From assembly GCF_030766725.1 (NCBI RefSeq), contig NZ_JARQWR010000001.1, positions 434,001 through 498,000 of the forward strand: a stretch of DNA of 64,000 bases, written 5' to 3'. Made by a program: the position numbers and the translations under genes. The stretch comes from Flavobacterium aerium (GTDB lineage: Bacteria; Bacteroidota; Bacteroidia; Flavobacteriales; Flavobacteriaceae). Below are positions 7,800 to 16,303 of the stretch, piece by piece. The number at the start of each line of letters is the position of its first letter. Position 1 is the stretch's first letter. The notes beneath the pieces were generated by a model, which was not told the DNA's origin, searched no databases, and saw nothing but the letters and a program-made list of their open reading frames with translations.

Positions 7800-8399
7800 T
7801 TAGTTTTCCTGTGCAGTTTCTGTTGGGTAATCGGCAGTTACTTGTTCCGATTTTGCGGGTTCAGGTTTTTCTTCCTCGATAGCTCCAAAAAGACTTGGCG
7901 CAGAAAACTTGTCGGATAGTTCTCTTTTGCGTTTTCGTATCTCGTCAGCCTTTTCAGGGAACTCTGTTATTTCGGGTACTTTTACCCACGCTTCACGGTG
8001 CTTTCCTTCTTTCTCAAGTTCATCCGCTTTTGCCATTGCGTCTTTGAACTTTTTGTCTTTGGCTTCCTGTTCTTTCTTCTGCCTGTCGGCTTTATCTTTT
8101 TCCATTGCCGACTGTTTTTTGGTTTCTTCCAACTGCTTCATAAAGTTTTCCATATCGACCATTAAGCCCGAAGCGGTCTGTATGGGTGTGGTTATCTTTT
8201 CGAAAAAACCGTTGTCAAGTTCTTCGGCTGTTCCCCGAAGATTAAGGGGCGGTATGATGTTCTTTGCGTTATCTCCGCATTGTTCGTTTTGGAGCATAAC
8301 CGATACGATTAGGTTGTTTTCTGCTCCTTTTGCTATGGTGAGTTGCAAATCACCTGTAATCTGCAACTGTGCTACCTGATGGAAAAAATTTGCGTTCAT
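7800..8399 (-). CDS. PRTRC system protein E
   Basis: A 199-residue protein. The first 75 residues form a compact beta-rich domain (FFHQVAQLQITGDLQLTIAK). A long highly charged coiled coil follows (about 90-165, rich in Lys, Glu, Asp and Gln), then an acidic, Pro-containing tail. This is the characteristic layout of PRTRC protein E. It is the first recognised PRTRC gene in transcription order, followed 25 bp later by protein C. Function is unknown; the coiled coil suggests oligomerisation or scaffold activity. Confidence 0.8.
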   Translation of the reverse strand: MNANFFHQVAQLQITGDLQLTIAKGAENNLIVSVMLQNEQCGDNAKNIIPPLNLRGTAEELDNGFFEKITTPIQTASGLMVDMENFMKQLEETKKQSAMEKDKADRQKKEQEAKDKKFKDAMAKADELEKEGKHREAWVKVPEITEFPEKADEIRKRKRELSDKFSAPSLFGAIEEEKPEPAKSEQVTADYPTETAQEN

Positions 8400-8411
8400 C
8401 GTTCTAAAATT

Positions 8412-8609
8412 TTAATTGTCGTGTAATTGTTTTTTAATGGCTCTGAGTTTCTCGTGCATATCTGCCCAATAGGTTTTCTGCCTTTTATCAAACTCGGAGA
8501 AACTTTTGTCCTTGTGGCGATATTCCTTATAGTGTCCTGCCATTTTAATGGCTTTTTTAAGGTTGCTCACCTCAATAGGGCAACCGTTCAAATCTGTTAT
8601 CTTCATCAT
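8412..8609 (-). CDS. Small conserved ICE protein, unknown function
   Basis: A 65-residue protein (MMKITDLNGCPIEVSNLKKA...) containing KMAGHYKEY and QKTYWADMHEKL, basic and probably helical. It lies 12 bp upstream of PRTRC protein E and 9 bp downstream of another small gene, so co-expression is likely. No family function is recognised. Confidence 0.65.
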   Translation of the reverse strand: MMKITDLNGCPIEVSNLKKAIKMAGHYKEYRHKDKSFSEFDKRQKTYWADMHEKLRAIKKQLHDN

Positions 8610-8618
8610 TTTATCTGT

Positions 8619-8816
8619 TCAGTTTTCAGCGTTATAAACTCCGTTCTCATAATAGCCTGTAAGCTGTTCCCAATTCCTTAAAAGGCTATTGGTATCTATA
8701 TAGAAATATTCGGTTCTATTGCAATAAATGATATATACAGCCTCGTCTTTGTACTTCGTTTCAAGGCTTTGTGATTTAGCCATACTTTTAGCTTCGTCTA
8801 TTGATTTTGCTTTCAT
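8619..8816 (-). CDS. Small ICE protein, unknown function
   Basis: A 65-residue protein starting at the ATG at 8816 (MKAKSIDEAKSMAKSQSLET). A GTG at 8843 would add nine residues, but the ATG is more plausible. It contains an aromatic segment (YIIYCNRTEYFYIDTNSLLR) and resembles the short accessory proteins often found beside DUF932 genes in Bacteroidetes mobile elements. Function is unknown. Confidence 0.6.
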   Translation of the reverse strand: MKAKSIDEAKSMAKSQSLETKYKDEAVYIIYCNRTEYFYIDTNSLLRNWEQLTGYYENGVYNAEN

Positions 8817-8869
8817 ATCAGTTAATTTATAACAGGCTACCACCGATTAAAGCGGTAGCCTTTGGTTAT

Positions 8870-9943
8870 CTAATTAAAGTTTAGGACTTCTGCACCATCC
8901 AAGGCAAAGCCTGTACACAAGTCAAATGCGTTTTGTGATTTGAGTTGAGCAGTACCGCCCAAAACAATGCTCTGTAACTTGGCTTCATCATCTTTGTATT
9001 TGCGTACATTCTGATAGTAGCCTGTAACAGCGTTATATGCTCCGAACAATGTGCCTTTGGTAGTGTCCATCTGCTGTGTGTCGCTTGTCATAGCATACGC
9101 AAAGGCATCCTCAACGGTATTTTTGAATATGGTGGAAATTTCATCTTCCGCTCCTTTTTTTAGTAAATCGAAAGTTTCTTTATTTGGACAAAGTGCCAAT
9201 TGGATTAGCTTTCTCACTTCCTTGTCTGTTACCTTTACTTTTGCCCATTCATTGAAAATATTCTCTAACTGGATGCTCAAGGTGTTCGCCAATCCCATAA
9301 TCTTGTGAGCGTTCTCAATACGCTGTTTTGCTCCCGAAGTGTGTTTGATACGCACTACATTAGTCATACTGCGCAAGGATGCATTAAGCGTGTTTTGGCA
9401 TACGATACGAATAGGAGTAAAAGCGGCTGTGATACTTCCGCTACCATCGTGTGAAGTGGTCAGGAAAATGTATTTTTCGGTTACATCATCGCCATTTCCA
9501 ACTCGGATATAGTCGGGCAGTTTGGCTGTGATAAATATGCGTTCCCCATTACCCAGCGCTCCTGCGGTTTCATATAGTATTCCCTCTCCACCGCCTACAA
9601 TGGCATCAAAGAAATTAAATGCTTCACGGTTTTGCACGATATGATAGTCTTTGCCTACCACGCCCAATACTGCGTTGTTATCCGTGCGTATATTGGCAAA
9701 ATAGTTAGGGACTTCCAATTCGTTACTGCCTATCTCGATACTGTCAGCCGTTTGAATAATACCCGAACTTTTGGTAAATAGCGGACTTTTAACGACTTCA
9801 TAATCTAACCCTGCAAATTTTATAGCTTCCTCGCTTGTTGGGTATTGCTCTACAATTTGCCCTAGTCCGTGCCACGCTTTTTCCTTTACGCTAAAGAATG
9901 AATAACGTCCTGTTTCGCTGTTAAAATTGATATTATGTGCCAT
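8870..9943 (-). CDS. DUF932 domain protein (phage/plasmid-like protein)
   Basis: A 357-residue protein. I take the ATG at 9943 (MAHNINFNSETGRYSFFSVK) because the family begins like this. An upstream GTG/ATG extension would add a Thr/Asn-rich tail overlapping the ssb gene. The segments KAWHGLGQIVEQYPTSEEAI and the central TPIRIVCQNTLNASL are typical of the DUF932 (TIGR03299) family, which is common on phages, plasmids and conjugative elements. The family role is not established; association with replication or ssDNA metabolism is inferred from its neighbour ssb. Length is normal. Confidence 0.85.
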   Translation of the reverse strand: MAHNINFNSETGRYSFFSVKEKAWHGLGQIVEQYPTSEEAIKFAGLDYEVVKSPLFTKSSGIIQTADSIEIGSNELEVPNYFANIRTDNNAVLGVVGKDYHIVQNREAFNFFDAIVGGGEGILYETAGALGNGERIFITAKLPDYIRVGNGDDVTEKYIFLTTSHDGSGSITAAFTPIRIVCQNTLNASLRSMTNVVRIKHTSGAKQRIENAHKIMGLANTLSIQLENIFNEWAKVKVTDKEVRKLIQLALCPNKETFDLLKKGAEDEISTIFKNTVEDAFAYAMTSDTQQMDTTKGTLFGAYNAVTGYYQNVRKYKDDEAKLQSIVLGGTAQLKSQNAFDLCTGFALDGAEVLNFN

Positions 9944-9986
9944 GATTTTAAATTTTAAATTGTTTGAATTATTTAGGTGCTCGTTG

Positions 9987-10364
9987 TTAAAATGGTAGGT
10001 CGTCCTTTGTATCGTCATTGTTGTTTCCTGTGGGAGCCTGTAACGCTTCGGCTTTTTTACCGCCCCCGTGTAGTTTGATTTGCGAGGTGTTGAAGTTCAG
10101 TCCTGCGTGCGGTTGTCCGTCACTGCCTGTCCACGCTCTTGCGCTCACTTTTCCTGTAAGTTCGACCACTGTACCTTTTGTGAGTATCTGCGCTACTTTT
10201 GGACTAAGCCAATAGGCGCAGTCGAAATACGTTGTCTGACCTATGTGCTCGCCTGCTTTGTTTTTGTAGCTGTCGTTGATGGCTACCGAAAAGTTTACTA
10301 CTGTTTTGCTGTTTGACACGTTGCGTACCTGCGCATCCGCTGTCACTCTTCCTGTGATGTTCAT
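9987..10364 (-). CDS. ssb: Single-stranded DNA-binding protein
   Basis: A 125-residue SSB with an OB-fold core (MNITGRVTADAQVRNVSNSK, VNFSVAINDSYKNKAGE, TTYFDCAYW, GTVVELTGKVSARAW). It ends in the acidic tip DDLPF, which in SSBs recruits repair and replication partners. It probably coats single-stranded DNA during conjugative transfer or replication of the element. It lies 43 bp upstream of the DUF932 gene. The tail is shorter than in chromosomal SSBs, as is usual for mobile-element copies. Confidence 0.93.
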   Translation of the reverse strand: MNITGRVTADAQVRNVSNSKTVVNFSVAINDSYKNKAGEHIGQTTYFDCAYWLSPKVAQILTKGTVVELTGKVSARAWTGSDGQPHAGLNFNTSQIKLHGGGKKAEALQAPTGNNNDDTKDDLPF

Positions 10365-10935
10365 AATTTCTACGATTTTTAGTGATTAATTTTTTTTGAA
10401 ATTTTATTCGGCAATGAGAGGAGGTGCTGTTTTGTTTCATCAAATCCATTTTTAATATTTTACTTTTCATTGCTGACATTTTTTTTATTCGTCTAAAGAG
10501 CCGGAGTATGCTATGTTTCGTTTCGGGAGCATAAAAAGGTTAGTGTTTAGCAATAGCAAGGTTTTGACAAAAAATACAACCCGGATGGGTGGAGATTTTT
10601 TGTCAAACCTGAAGGGCCTGGCCTTGCTATTGCGTTAAGGACACGGAAATACCTTTGCTGCTGAAATGAGACAAAAGCATACTGGTTATTGAATTTAAAA
10701 ATGAATGGGAAGCAATAAGGATTGAACTTGCAAGTACAGATATGATTCAATATGCATGTCATGGCAGTGTATGGAGCATTCCAGTTCGATTATAAAACGA
10801 TCTGTTGGCGTTGTCATATCCAATTACAGCCTTACAGTCATTCCTCTAAGCTCTATAGAGCCTTTAAAATAAATGCGCAGATATAAATGAGCAAATTAAA
10901 ATTGTAGGTTTGTAATAAACTATACTGTATTATCA
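10365..10935. other. Intergenic region between ssb and the defence cargo
   Basis: This 570-bp stretch separates divergently transcribed ssb and the DUF3883 gene and marks the change from moderate-GC element backbone to AT-rich cargo. The only clear structure is the long hairpin at 10550-10633. I see no credible gene. The promoters of both flanking genes must lie here, but I cannot place a confident -33/-7 pair. Confidence 0.6.
10550..10633. repeat. Long two-part inverted repeat near the cargo boundary
   Basis: Outer arms GCAATAGCAAGG (10550-10561) and CCTTGCTATTGC (10622-10633) are perfect complements. Inner arms TTTGACAAAAAAT (10563-10575) and ATTTTTTGTCAAA (10595-10607) are also perfect, enclosing a GC-richer loop (ACAACCCGGATGGGTGG). 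An unpaired 14-base insert lies on the right side. It can form an extruded cruciform or RNA hairpin. Candidates are an origin of transfer/replication, a recombination site or a structured RNA. Confidence 0.65.
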
Positions 10936-12198
10936 ATGAATTTACACGACTTAAGACAAGCTCAGGCTAGATATATAAAAAGAATTGACCGCATTATAGA
11001 AGGTCGCGACAATCTTCATAAAATTCGCGCTGAATTTATTAAACACTTTAAATACACCAATATTCGTACTATGCATGTGGACGAATATGTTCTTGGGAAG
11101 ACGGTTGCAAAAGACAGTTACAATTTTTGTTACACGCTTGAGCGGGAACTCGATGGCTTAGGCCGAATAATCGGTGCTAACGCGTTTAAATTTGGTGTGT
11201 ACTATGGAAGGACTAAATCAGATCCACATATAGAATATCGCTTTGCTAAAAAATTTGGCAATAATAACATTATAGCATTTGAGAATGTCCGCACAAAAAT
11301 CCTTGAACTTCTCGATGCAGGCGCTGCTGGTGACTTAGCCGCAATAGCGACTAACAATATTTCCCCGATGTTTAAAGGAAAAATCCTATCTACTTATTAT
11401 CCGGATATTTACTTGAATGTATTTTCACCAGAACACCTAAATTACTTTTTAGTTAAATTAGATTTAGATACAGAGTGGCTCATTAGCGCAGATGCAGTTT
11501 ATAAAAGGAAAGCATTAGTTGAATTTAAAAATTCGGACCCTATCATGCGAGCTTGGTCTGTTGATATATTTTCCGATTTTCTATATACAGAATATCCGGG
11601 AAGGCCTGTTACAAAAGGAAATCCACAACAAGAAACATCAATCTTGGAAGATTATGTCGATCCTGAATTTCCCCCAAATCCAATCGCATCGTTCATAGAA
11701 TTAATGACAATATCTTCAACGGAAACTAAAAGACCAGGTCCAGTACCGGGTAAGACAGAACATGGAAAAAAGAACTATGAAAAAGAAGCTCGAAAACTTA
11801 AAAAGTTAGGCGACCGTGGAGAAAAGGTTGTAATGGATTTGGAAGCTAAGCGATTACGTGACGGAAATAGGGAGGATTTAATAAAATATATTGATAGAGT
11901 ATCTCTCAAGTCAGATTCGTATGGATATGATATTCTCTCCTTTGAGCTTGACGGAAGTAAAAGATATATAGAGGTTAAAGCTACAACCGCGAAGGTGGGG
12001 AGTGCCAACTTTTTTCTGTCTGCTAATGAACTGAGGGAAGCAGAAGAGTCCGATAATTACTTTATTTATATGGTTTACGACGTAACTTCTGAGTCGCCAA
12101 AAGTTTGGCCTATAAGAAACCCATTTAAGCCGGATAATGAGGTTATTACAAAGACTCCTGTTACCTATTATATAAATATTAAAGCATCAAGAAAATAA
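10936..12198 (+). CDS. DUF3883 protein, putative PD-(D/E)XK nuclease
   Basis: A 420-residue protein. The C-terminal part (about 290-415) is a DUF3883 / NO-VEIN-type domain. It shows a nuclease-like core: GYDILSFELD near 332-340 supplies an Asp, and RYIEVKATT near 344-352 supplies the E-x-K pair. The central part (about 125-175) contains FKGKILSTYYPDIYLNVFSP, resembling recognition modules of modification-dependent restriction proteins. DUF3883 proteins recur in defence islands. It is transcribed toward the Gabija operon and ends 9 bp from gajB. I infer a restriction role; a partner ATPase is not fused to it. Base composition is AT-richer than the element backbone. Confidence 0.65.
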   Translation: MNLHDLRQAQARYIKRIDRIIEGRDNLHKIRAEFIKHFKYTNIRTMHVDEYVLGKTVAKDSYNFCYTLERELDGLGRIIGANAFKFGVYYGRTKSDPHIEYRFAKKFGNNNIIAFENVRTKILELLDAGAAGDLAAIATNNISPMFKGKILSTYYPDIYLNVFSPEHLNYFLVKLDLDTEWLISADAVYKRKALVEFKNSDPIMRAWSVDIFSDFLYTEYPGRPVTKGNPQQETSILEDYVDPEFPPNPIASFIELMTISSTETKRPGPVPGKTEHGKKNYEKEARKLKKLGDRGEKVVMDLEAKRLRDGNREDLIKYIDRVSLKSDSYGYDILSFELDGSKRYIEVKATTAKVGSANFFLSANELREAEESDNYFIYMVYDVTSESPKVWPIRNPFKPDNEVITKTPVTYYINIKASRK

Positions 12199-12207
12199 TT
12201 TATATAA

Positions 12208-14139
12208 TTATGAATTTAAAGAAAGTACATTTTCTTCACCAAACCATTCCTTCGCCTTGGCTATGACAACAGGATTTGGATTATGGTAGAAGACTGCGAG
12301 ATTTTCTTTGGATCGCGTACAACAAACGTAGAATATTTTTTGAGTTCTCTCCAAAACACTTGCTGTCCCAGACTCACTAAAAAGGTTCTCAAAATTGTAT
12401 TTATTCCAGTCCCCATTATCAAGAATTACAAGAACATTATTGAACTCTGCACCTTTTGTTTTGTGCTGTGTTGAAAAGGGTGTAAATCCTTCTAAATATT
12501 CATACAGTTTTTGAAACTCAGAATATTTAATTTTTTTTACACGATTGTATATATATTCATTGTTGAGAATAAATTTTTCAAGTCGCTGGTCAATCAAACA
12601 TATATTTTTTTCATCTGCTTCTTTAATTACTTCTTCAATAGTTTTGTCACCAACTTTAACTAGACTTTCTATACTGGCTTTTAAAATTCGTTTTTGATTG
12701 ATGCTTGTGACATGAATTTTATAATCTGTAGCGCGCAAAAATTCATTATAATTTTTGTTTTCGTAATAGAAAATATTGTTTTGTATCTTAAAAAGATGTT
12801 TGATTAAATTGTCTCTCTTCGAACCTTTCTTGTTATCATCATCTCCGTCTTGTTTTTTATCATCCACTAAAGAGTCTTTGTCTAAATAAATCCTTCTGAC
12901 TTCTGCAAAACTTTGATCTTTAAGTAAATTATACAATTTTTTGTGATCAGGTTCTTTAAGAATGATATCCTTTTTTAATATTCGTTGTCTATTCTTTAAT
13001 TGAAATTTATTAACGACCTGGTCGAATGTATCTGTTTCGGCAATCTGGATTTCAGCACGATTGTTCTTTTTATTGTCTTTTATTTTAGCTAAAATATCAG
13101 ATTTTAATCCTATCACTGGATCTTTATCATAAATATCCATCAGGTTTCTGAAGCCTGCTTTATCTGCAATGAGGTTATGCGTTAAATTAAGTTCCTTTGT
13201 TTGCTTAGGATTATTAAAGTTCCACCCTAAAGCTGTCAGGTGTGTTCTTACTGAAACAAGATCAGCGGTTGATGAATAAATAAATTTTATGCTACCGTCT
13301 TTAACTTTACCGTTAAAAATGTTTGGTGCGTCTTCAAGCGAATGAGTTTGAACTATACCATCAGTACGCAGCCTATTAGCTAGTTCATAAATTAATTTTG
13401 GATTTCTTCTATTGACTTCTTTTTTTACTTCTTTAACTTTCCCTGCATCTGCGCCCTTATAGGCATCTAAGTTACCAACACCTTCATCATATATGGACTG
13501 CATCGCATCACCAAAGAAGCCAATAACATTTTTCTTTTTACTTTTTTGTAGGTGTGTTAGTAGCAGTTCTACAACTTCCGTATTTGTATCTTGATATTCG
13601 TCAATGAATATAAATTTATATTTATCTTTTAAAATGTCACAGAGTTTAGTGTGATTTTCAAACATATAACTAGCGATTATCAAAAGCTCATCATGAGAAA
13701 TAATGCCCTCTCGAAGCCTCAAATATTCCTTATACTGTATTCCTTTATCCAGGTTATCAAAAAAAGTATTAGGGAGTAATTGATCCTCAAAGCTAATCTT
13801 CGTATTGTCAGGATCATTATTAAGGTTAATAATTGCTGTTTTTAGTTCTTTTTGAAAATGCTTGATATTATCCCAAAGAAAATCGTGAATTGTGGTAACA
13901 TTTAAATTGTTGTGATCAACACGTTCTTCAATTTGCTTTACTGCAGCATTTGTATAGGTCATACATGCTACTTTAGCCGTCGGATTTTTTTCAATAACTT
14001 CTCTAATAATCTGGACTAAAGAGTATGTTTTTCCACTTCCAGCACCACCACTCAAAAGAAAATTATCACCATTATTAATGTGCTCCATGACTTGATGAAA
14101 CTCATCCTTTGCAATCTGTTCTAATTTTGTTTCAGCCAT
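12208..14139 (-). CDS. gajB: GajB-like UvrD/Rep-family helicase (Gabija)
   Basis: A 643-residue superfamily-1A helicase. Motif I is GGAGSGKTYSL (about 31-41), motif II FIDEYQDTN (about 175), motif III GDAMQSIYDEG (about 208), motif V-like STQHKTKGAEFNNVLVI (about 560) and motif VI FYVCCTRSKENLAV (about 604). The gene overlaps the end of the OLD-nuclease gene by 19 bp. That pairing defines the Gabija anti-phage system, where GajB senses DNA ends and stimulates GajA. It is longer than the best-known GajB (about 500 residues), with a charged insert near 400-450. A generic class-2 OLD/helicase pair is the alternative name for the same arrangement. Confidence 0.78.
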   Translation of the reverse strand: MAETKLEQIAKDEFHQVMEHINNGDNFLLSGGAGSGKTYSLVQIIREVIEKNPTAKVACMTYTNAAVKQIEERVDHNNLNVTTIHDFLWDNIKHFQKELKTAIINLNNDPDNTKISFEDQLLPNTFFDNLDKGIQYKEYLRLREGIISHDELLIIASYMFENHTKLCDILKDKYKFIFIDEYQDTNTEVVELLLTHLQKSKKKNVIGFFGDAMQSIYDEGVGNLDAYKGADAGKVKEVKKEVNRRNPKLIYELANRLRTDGIVQTHSLEDAPNIFNGKVKDGSIKFIYSSTADLVSVRTHLTALGWNFNNPKQTKELNLTHNLIADKAGFRNLMDIYDKDPVIGLKSDILAKIKDNKKNNRAEIQIAETDTFDQVVNKFQLKNRQRILKKDIILKEPDHKKLYNLLKDQSFAEVRRIYLDKDSLVDDKKQDGDDDNKKGSKRDNLIKHLFKIQNNIFYYENKNYNEFLRATDYKIHVTSINQKRILKASIESLVKVGDKTIEEVIKEADEKNICLIDQRLEKFILNNEYIYNRVKKIKYSEFQKLYEYLEGFTPFSTQHKTKGAEFNNVLVILDNGDWNKYNFENLFSESGTASVLERTQKIFYVCCTRSKENLAVFYHNPNPVVIAKAKEWFGEENVLSLNS

Positions 14140-16217
14140 GACAAACCTTCTTTAATGTACCCCGGAATATTCCAATTACTAAAATCTTCATTGCTATGAT
14201 ACAAAATATCTAAAGCGAAATGGGTCTTTTTCTTAATGCATTTTTCAGCTAAAAAGTAGGGATTGTTGCCAAGATTGTCAAATTCCACAAAGTTTTTAAG
14301 ACCTTCAAACTGTGTTTTTATTGGTGTAATAAAAGCTCTATTTAAATTGATGAAAGAATCTTCAAAACTCCTAGCTATAAAAGAATTCTCCAATATCTGA
14401 TAAACTATTAGAAGATTACCATCAGCATTTATTTTCCATTTTCCGGAATCATTAATAAATGTTTTTTCTGCAACACAATAACTTTTAAGGTTTGCTAGAG
14501 TAGCTGTAGAAAAGAAAAAACTTAATGCGGAGTTAGAAAAATTGACTCCTAATGATGGTTCGCATTTCTCGCCAGCTGCATCAGTTGCGTCGAGATCAGT
14601 GATAATCAAACTTTTTATACCAATAAAATTTATAAATTTTTCGAAGATTTGGGAGTATGCACCAACTTCAATAATAGAAATATTTTGAGAAAGCAAAGGA
14701 AGAAACTTATCTTTTCCTCCACTTGCTTTAAATATTTTTTCCTCATCCAAATCAAATTTTTTCATCAGAGTAGGCAACAAGATTCGTTCTGTATCTCCTT
14801 CAATAAGAATTGCTTTGTCTGCAAAAAATATCTCAGCCCTGTTTATCGTTAAATATTGCTTTAGAAATTGATATTGTTTTGTATTAGCCTTGTAGTCATA
14901 TTGCAAGTCTTTTAAATTTTTAGCAATGACTGAAATTTCACTCTCTTTTTTTAGATATTTAATATCATCAAAATTACTCTCTGCAACAATATGAGAAGAG
15001 TGTGTGGTTATTATTGATTGCAGTTCGGCGATTTGACCGTCCTCACGTTGAATGCCTTGATTCAGTAGATATTTGATGTTTTTTATAAAAACATATTGCA
15101 TCTGGGGGTGAGTATGTGCTTCCGGTTCCTCAATAAAAAGGATATTTATATCAGACGGTCTCTCTTCCTTTTTCCTCTTAAAATCTTGTAGAAGGATCTC
15201 AATTTCAAAAATCATACTAATAAGATTCATATACCCAAGACCATTGTAATTCTCAGGTAAGGAGCTTCCCCCATGATTATACATAACCGTAGTATTGCCT
15301 TCAAGTAGTTCCCTATGCTGTAAAGTTGAAATTATGTCAATTAAGGAGTCATCCTGCTTTATCCCTCCAAAATTTCTAACTTTTTCAATTACGTTTTTAA
15401 AGAGATTTGAATATATTCCACTAAGTACTACATCTGTCTCGCTAAGCTTATCTTTAAAATCATCAATAGCATCCTTTTGTTCGTCGCTAGCTTCTGTTTT
15501 TTTATATATGGAAGAAGTTTGAATCGACAAAGTTTTATCAATCTCTTTGTTAGAGACGTCACGTTTTGCACTAATAAACTTGAAGTTAATAATTTCCTTC
15601 AAACTAATTTTTTCTATGTCTAAATCAAGGTATTTATCGTCATTTTCAATTTTTGTTTTTACATCAAATTCAATTGATTTACGCCTGGTGTGAAAGTATC
15701 CTGATTGTTCTAGTTTTAAAAAATAGAATAGGTTTTTTTCTGTTTTTAAACTAGTCTCTTTTGTACCCTTAAGCTTCCTTTTTTCCTTCTTTTTAAATTC
15801 TGCAAAATCTTTTCTTAGACGGATCAATCCATCAAAATCTAATAAATATTCAAATCCTAGAACAATAAAATTATTGTCTGGATCTAAGTCCATCATAACC
15901 TTAGAAATATTTGAAAGATTGTCTTTTTCACCATATTCAATGAACAGCTTCAATTTTATTCCAATTGGCTGATATGTTTCTTCATTTAGGGCTAGATCTT
16001 CGACAGTTAGTTTTACGTCATTTTTGAATTCAATATTAAAATCATCAAAAGAGAATTTTGTCTTTTCAGCATGGCTTAAAAACTTATCCAATATTGATAA
16101 TAAAGATGTTTTGCCGCAGTTATTTTTTCCAATGACTAACGAAAGTTCATCTTCAAGATCTAACTCAAAGTCTTTAAGTAATCGAAAATTTTCAATCTTG
16201 ATTTTTTTGATTTTCAT
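14121..16217 (-). CDS. gajA: GajA-like OLD-family ATPase/TOPRIM endonuclease (Gabija)
   Basis: A 698-residue protein. The ABC-type ATPase half has Walker A GKNNCGKTS (30-38), Walker B FIEEPEAHTHPQMQ (about 360) and ITTHSSHIVAES (about 403). The C-terminal TOPRIM nuclease half has LIEGDTERILLPT (about 470), whose Glu is catalytic in the family, and LIITDLDATDA (about 537), the metal-binding D-x-D. This is the class-2 OLD architecture of GajA. The gene lies directly upstream of the UvrD-type helicase and 86 bp after the methyltransferase gene. It is about 100 residues longer than typical GajA, with Lys/Glu-rich insertions in the ATPase half. Confidence 0.8.
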   Translation of the reverse strand: MKIKKIKIENFRLLKDFELDLEDELSLVIGKNNCGKTSLLSILDKFLSHAEKTKFSFDDFNIEFKNDVKLTVEDLALNEETYQPIGIKLKLFIEYGEKDNLSNISKVMMDLDPDNNFIVLGFEYLLDFDGLIRLRKDFAEFKKKEKRKLKGTKETSLKTEKNLFYFLKLEQSGYFHTRRKSIEFDVKTKIENDDKYLDLDIEKISLKEIINFKFISAKRDVSNKEIDKTLSIQTSSIYKKTEASDEQKDAIDDFKDKLSETDVVLSGIYSNLFKNVIEKVRNFGGIKQDDSLIDIISTLQHRELLEGNTTVMYNHGGSSLPENYNGLGYMNLISMIFEIEILLQDFKRKKEERPSDINILFIEEPEAHTHPQMQYVFIKNIKYLLNQGIQREDGQIAELQSIITTHSSHIVAESNFDDIKYLKKESEISVIAKNLKDLQYDYKANTKQYQFLKQYLTINRAEIFFADKAILIEGDTERILLPTLMKKFDLDEEKIFKASGGKDKFLPLLSQNISIIEVGAYSQIFEKFINFIGIKSLIITDLDATDAAGEKCEPSLGVNFSNSALSFFFSTATLANLKSYCVAEKTFINDSGKWKINADGNLLIVYQILENSFIARSFEDSFINLNRAFITPIKTQFEGLKNFVEFDNLGNNPYFLAEKCIKKKTHFALDILYHSNEDFSNWNIPGYIKEGLSWLKQN

Positions 16218-16303
16218 ATTGTGCGAAATATTGCTGGATCATAGACATTATATTAAAAGTGTAAGTGTGATAGTGCTAAGATTAACTATTCTCAATTTTA
16301 TAA

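Noticed and set aside
7909..8379. Plus-strand Ser/Phe-rich frame antisense to PRTRC protein E
   Set aside because: Its composition is that expected from the reverse of a Lys/Glu-rich coiled coil, and it has no independent support.
9944..10018. Longer start for the DUF932 gene
   Set aside because: The extension overlaps ssb and has no resemblance to the family; the ATG at 9943 gives the usual N-terminus.
10547..10762. Short minus-strand frame across the inverted repeat
   Set aside because: It spans a perfect hairpin, has no start context and shows no recognisable protein features.
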